NCBI GenBank assembly: GCA_009746045.1
Contig: RPFO01000114.1
Location: forward strand, 675,719 to 739,718
Length of the DNA stretch: 64,000 nt
Reading direction: 5' to 3'
DNA from: Mesostigma viride
Taxonomy: Eukaryota > Streptophyta > Mesostigmatophyceae > Mesostigmatales > Mesostigmataceae
Under the pieces are notes generated by a model that was not told the origin of the DNA, searched no databases, and was given only the letters and a program-made list of their open reading frames with translations. A program made the position numbers and the translations under genes. Shown here one piece after another: positions 61,996 through 64,000 of the stretch (within the stretch, counting starts at the first letter, position 1; every line of letters begins with the position of its first letter).

Positions 61996-62029
61996 CAAAT
62001 ATAAAGGGGCACGGGAATTAGCGATAGCA

Positions 62030-62262
62030 TAGGGGGCTCGGGAATAACGTTAGCAGAGGGGCACGGGCACTAACGTTAGTGAAGGGGCACGGGCACTAAC
62101 GTTAGCAGAGGGGGCTGGGCACTAACGTTAGTAAAGGGGCACGGGCACTAACGTTAGCAGAGGGGGCTGGGCACTACCGTTAGTAAAGGGGCACGGGCAC
62201 TAACGATAGCAGAGGGGGCTGGGCACTAACGTTAGTAAAGGGGCACGGGCACTAACGTAAAG
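62030..62262. repeat. About 26-bp alternating tandem repeat with TAACGTTA palindrome
   Basis: Nine or so units alternate between GGGGCACGGGCACTAACG and GGGGGCTGGGCACTAACG forms. Each carries the palindrome TAACGTTA. It follows the 21-bp satellite directly. Confidence 0.9.
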
Positions 62263-63838
62263 TCTTTACCACAAGGGTTTGCTCACATGACGCTCGGGAT
62301 CGCTTGGGACCTATTTATGGTAACGTGAGATAGGCCAGCTTTGAGAAAGCGAGGTAGTAAATCTATAACTTGGGGGAGAGGCCGGGTTTTGAGGAATCTA
62401 CTACTGCATTAAACTAATTTACATAAAAACCTTTGAAATAAATGTCTTTTTGTGAATGCATGCAGACCGTGACGTCATGGTGGGAGGTCAAAGCTCCTCT
62501 CTTGGTGTTCGGGAAGATGCCCGGACCTGCATTGAGGACTTGACAGGTGAATCGTGATGTATGTTTTATACACATGAATAACAACCTAACAATGTTGTTG
62601 ATTTGTTCGCATTTGATTGTAGTATCATTTAAGTTTTTGTAAGTTGTTCTCTACCTGAACTACATGCCGGATTGCTTTTTTGTACATGGCCATATATTTT
62701 TGCTCACAGGAAATCACACACAAATTGTCCAATACACATGACCATGCACCCACACATGATGTCGATCGGTTCTCGGTTTGGTAGTCTCGGTAAGGTATAC
62801 TTTTTTTTGTTAATTTACATATGTCAAGAATGGCACACACATACGCTTAGCAGAATGCGGGTTTATTACCAGGGGCGTGTTTGGCATGTTCCCAAGTCCG
62901 ATAATATCTTCTTGTCTTCCTTTGTATGCATGCAGGCCCTGACCTAGAGGTAGAAGGAGCAGGTATACCGGGAAGACACCGCCACACCTGACGTGGGACG
63001 AACGAGCGCGACCTGTGCGACATCCTCCTGTGGCTCAAGTGCTGAAGAAGAGTTGCTCGCGGTTGTGTTAACCCATTCCCGATACCGATACAGATGTCCA
63101 GCACTAAAGGGCCTCTATGGAGCTTTTATTGAGAAAAACGTGGCAACTTGCACAGCGATGGAGTGTAGGGTAGAGGGTTGTAGACCCGCCCTGCGCACGC
63201 CTGTGAGGGTGCTCCGGTATGTAGTGTGCATCCTTTGTGTGTGTTATCATTAGTTGGCCTACTCACTACCAAGTGGGAGTGTAATTGTTCGTGGTGGGAG
63301 TCCTGCCTTGGATGCCGTCCGCCCCGGCAAGCCCTCCTCCAGGCAGTCAGGGGAACCACCATTGGGGGGAGGTGGCTCAATTGATGGAGGTGGTAAGCCC
63401 CTGCACCGATTGGCTAGTCGGTCGAATCCCACCAGATGACGTAACTCTCACTGCGTAATGGGAAGCTAATTGGTGGTGGCATAGTCATGGGATGCGTAGG
63501 TCTACTTCATGATTACCCGCTATCTTACTTTGTTTTTATCGTGGTCCTCTCTACTGCTGCAAGGGGCTCCCTACCTGTTGGGGGCGGGGGGGGCGGGTTA
63601 TCTTTGTTAGTTACGCCGTCTCTCAGTGGCGTTGCGTCCGTTCGATATGGACTTGCCTACAGAGGGTGGTACTGACGTGTTGATCGGGAGTTCCGGTTGA
63701 GCCTGTGATACATTATTTTTCAATTTGCGTTTCAATTTGCGGTGGTTGATGAAGCATGACTATATGGTTGTCTCCTTGATATGCTGTATCTATAGTTTTC
63801 GGAAGACACCGACGCACGGCTGACACGCATGGTTGACA
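62263..63838. other. Right flank; possible mobile-element exons, no firm gene
   Basis: Two short plus-strand stretches look like exons: one ending ACTTGACAG|GTGAAT near 62,550 and one GCCCTGACC...GGAGCAG|GTATAC near 62,965. Both are preceded by ATGCATGCAG. They could belong with the coding tail at 63839-63995, but frames could not be connected with confidence. Confidence 0.3.
63367..63436 (+). other. tRNA-like SINE head candidate
   Basis: GGTGGCTCAATTGATGGAGG resembles an A box, and TCGGTCGAATCCCACC resembles a B box (one T short of GGTTCGAATCC). The outer GGTGG and CCACC can pair. No intact tRNA cloverleaf is evident, so it is called a tRNA-derived element at low confidence. Confidence 0.35.
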
Positions 63839-63995
63839 CACTCCTGTTTTCTCCCCACGGGCCCCGCGGCCCGTTGCTAGCCAGGGTAGAAGTCCGCAGG
63901 TGGAGGTTATTGGTCCTGAGGATAGCCGCTACACTACCGCCTCGTCTGCCATTACAGTAGAGGACAGCTCGGATGAGGATTACATCCCCATCTAG
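63839..63995 (+). repeat. Dispersed repeat, coding tail (copy 2)
   Basis: Aligns with 22764-22917. In one frame it reads SQGRSPQVEVIGPEDS, then an acidic end EDSSDEDYIPI and a TAG stop at 63993-63995. The reading frame and acidic end suggest the C-terminus of a mobile-element protein. Confidence 0.7.
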
Positions 63996-64000
63996 TGCTT

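Noticed and set aside
59978..61998. Open frames of up to 655 codons on both strands over the 21-bp array
   Set aside because: The 21-bp unit is a multiple of three without stops. Both strands are equally open and non-repeat sequence at either end is not coding-like.

Overview
The window is nuclear DNA of an intron-rich eukaryote. It has spliced genes with GT-AG introns, GC-rich exons, an LTR retrotransposon of the chromodomain type, and histone stem-loop binding (SLBP) and Tubby proteins. A green alga is the most likely source, but this is an inference from gene style and repeat load. No rRNA, organelle gene or species marker is present. Nothing prokaryotic (operon, CRISPR, insertion sequence) is seen.

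Layout. (1) About 0.5-11.3 kb, minus strand: an ankyrin-repeat gene of at least 11 exons, essentially one repeat per exon, all introns phase 0, running off the left edge. (2) 12,223-21,687, minus strand: a Ty3/Gypsy chromovirus with two 780-bp LTRs, a perfect 5-bp target duplication, PBS, PPT, gag, protease, RT-RNase H, integrase plus chromodomain, and an extra 3' ORF. Its reading frames are broken. (3) 21.7-23.7 kb: gene-poor, with a decayed mobile-element coding tail that recurs at the right edge. (4) 23,760-36,314, minus strand: a large EF-hand protein gene with extreme Lys/Glu and Ser homopolymer tracts and a 4.4-kb intron filled with satellite arrays. (5) 41,023-44,096, plus strand: SLBP, three exons, directly after a 670-bp (CCTT)n tract. 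(6) 45.1-45.85 kb: an inverted repeat whose arms carry tRNA-like sequence. (7) 46,250-57,562, minus strand: a complete eight-exon Tubby-like gene of about 1,093 aa. (8) 58-64 kb: repeats, including a 2-kb 21-bp array, with no recognisable gene.

The four host genes act in separate processes: an ankyrin scaffold, a calcium-sensing protein, histone mRNA processing and a Tubby-type membrane or transcription adaptor. They are not a cluster. The common theme is structural. Nearly every long intron and many flanks carry a minisatellite found nowhere else in the window, with unit sizes from 4 to 60 bp. Many of these arrays stay open in several frames and create long false ORFs. Every frame break that could be placed with a defined sense (five in the retroelement, one in the EF-hand gene) equals one missing base. 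This points to indel errors in the assembly as much as to real decay.
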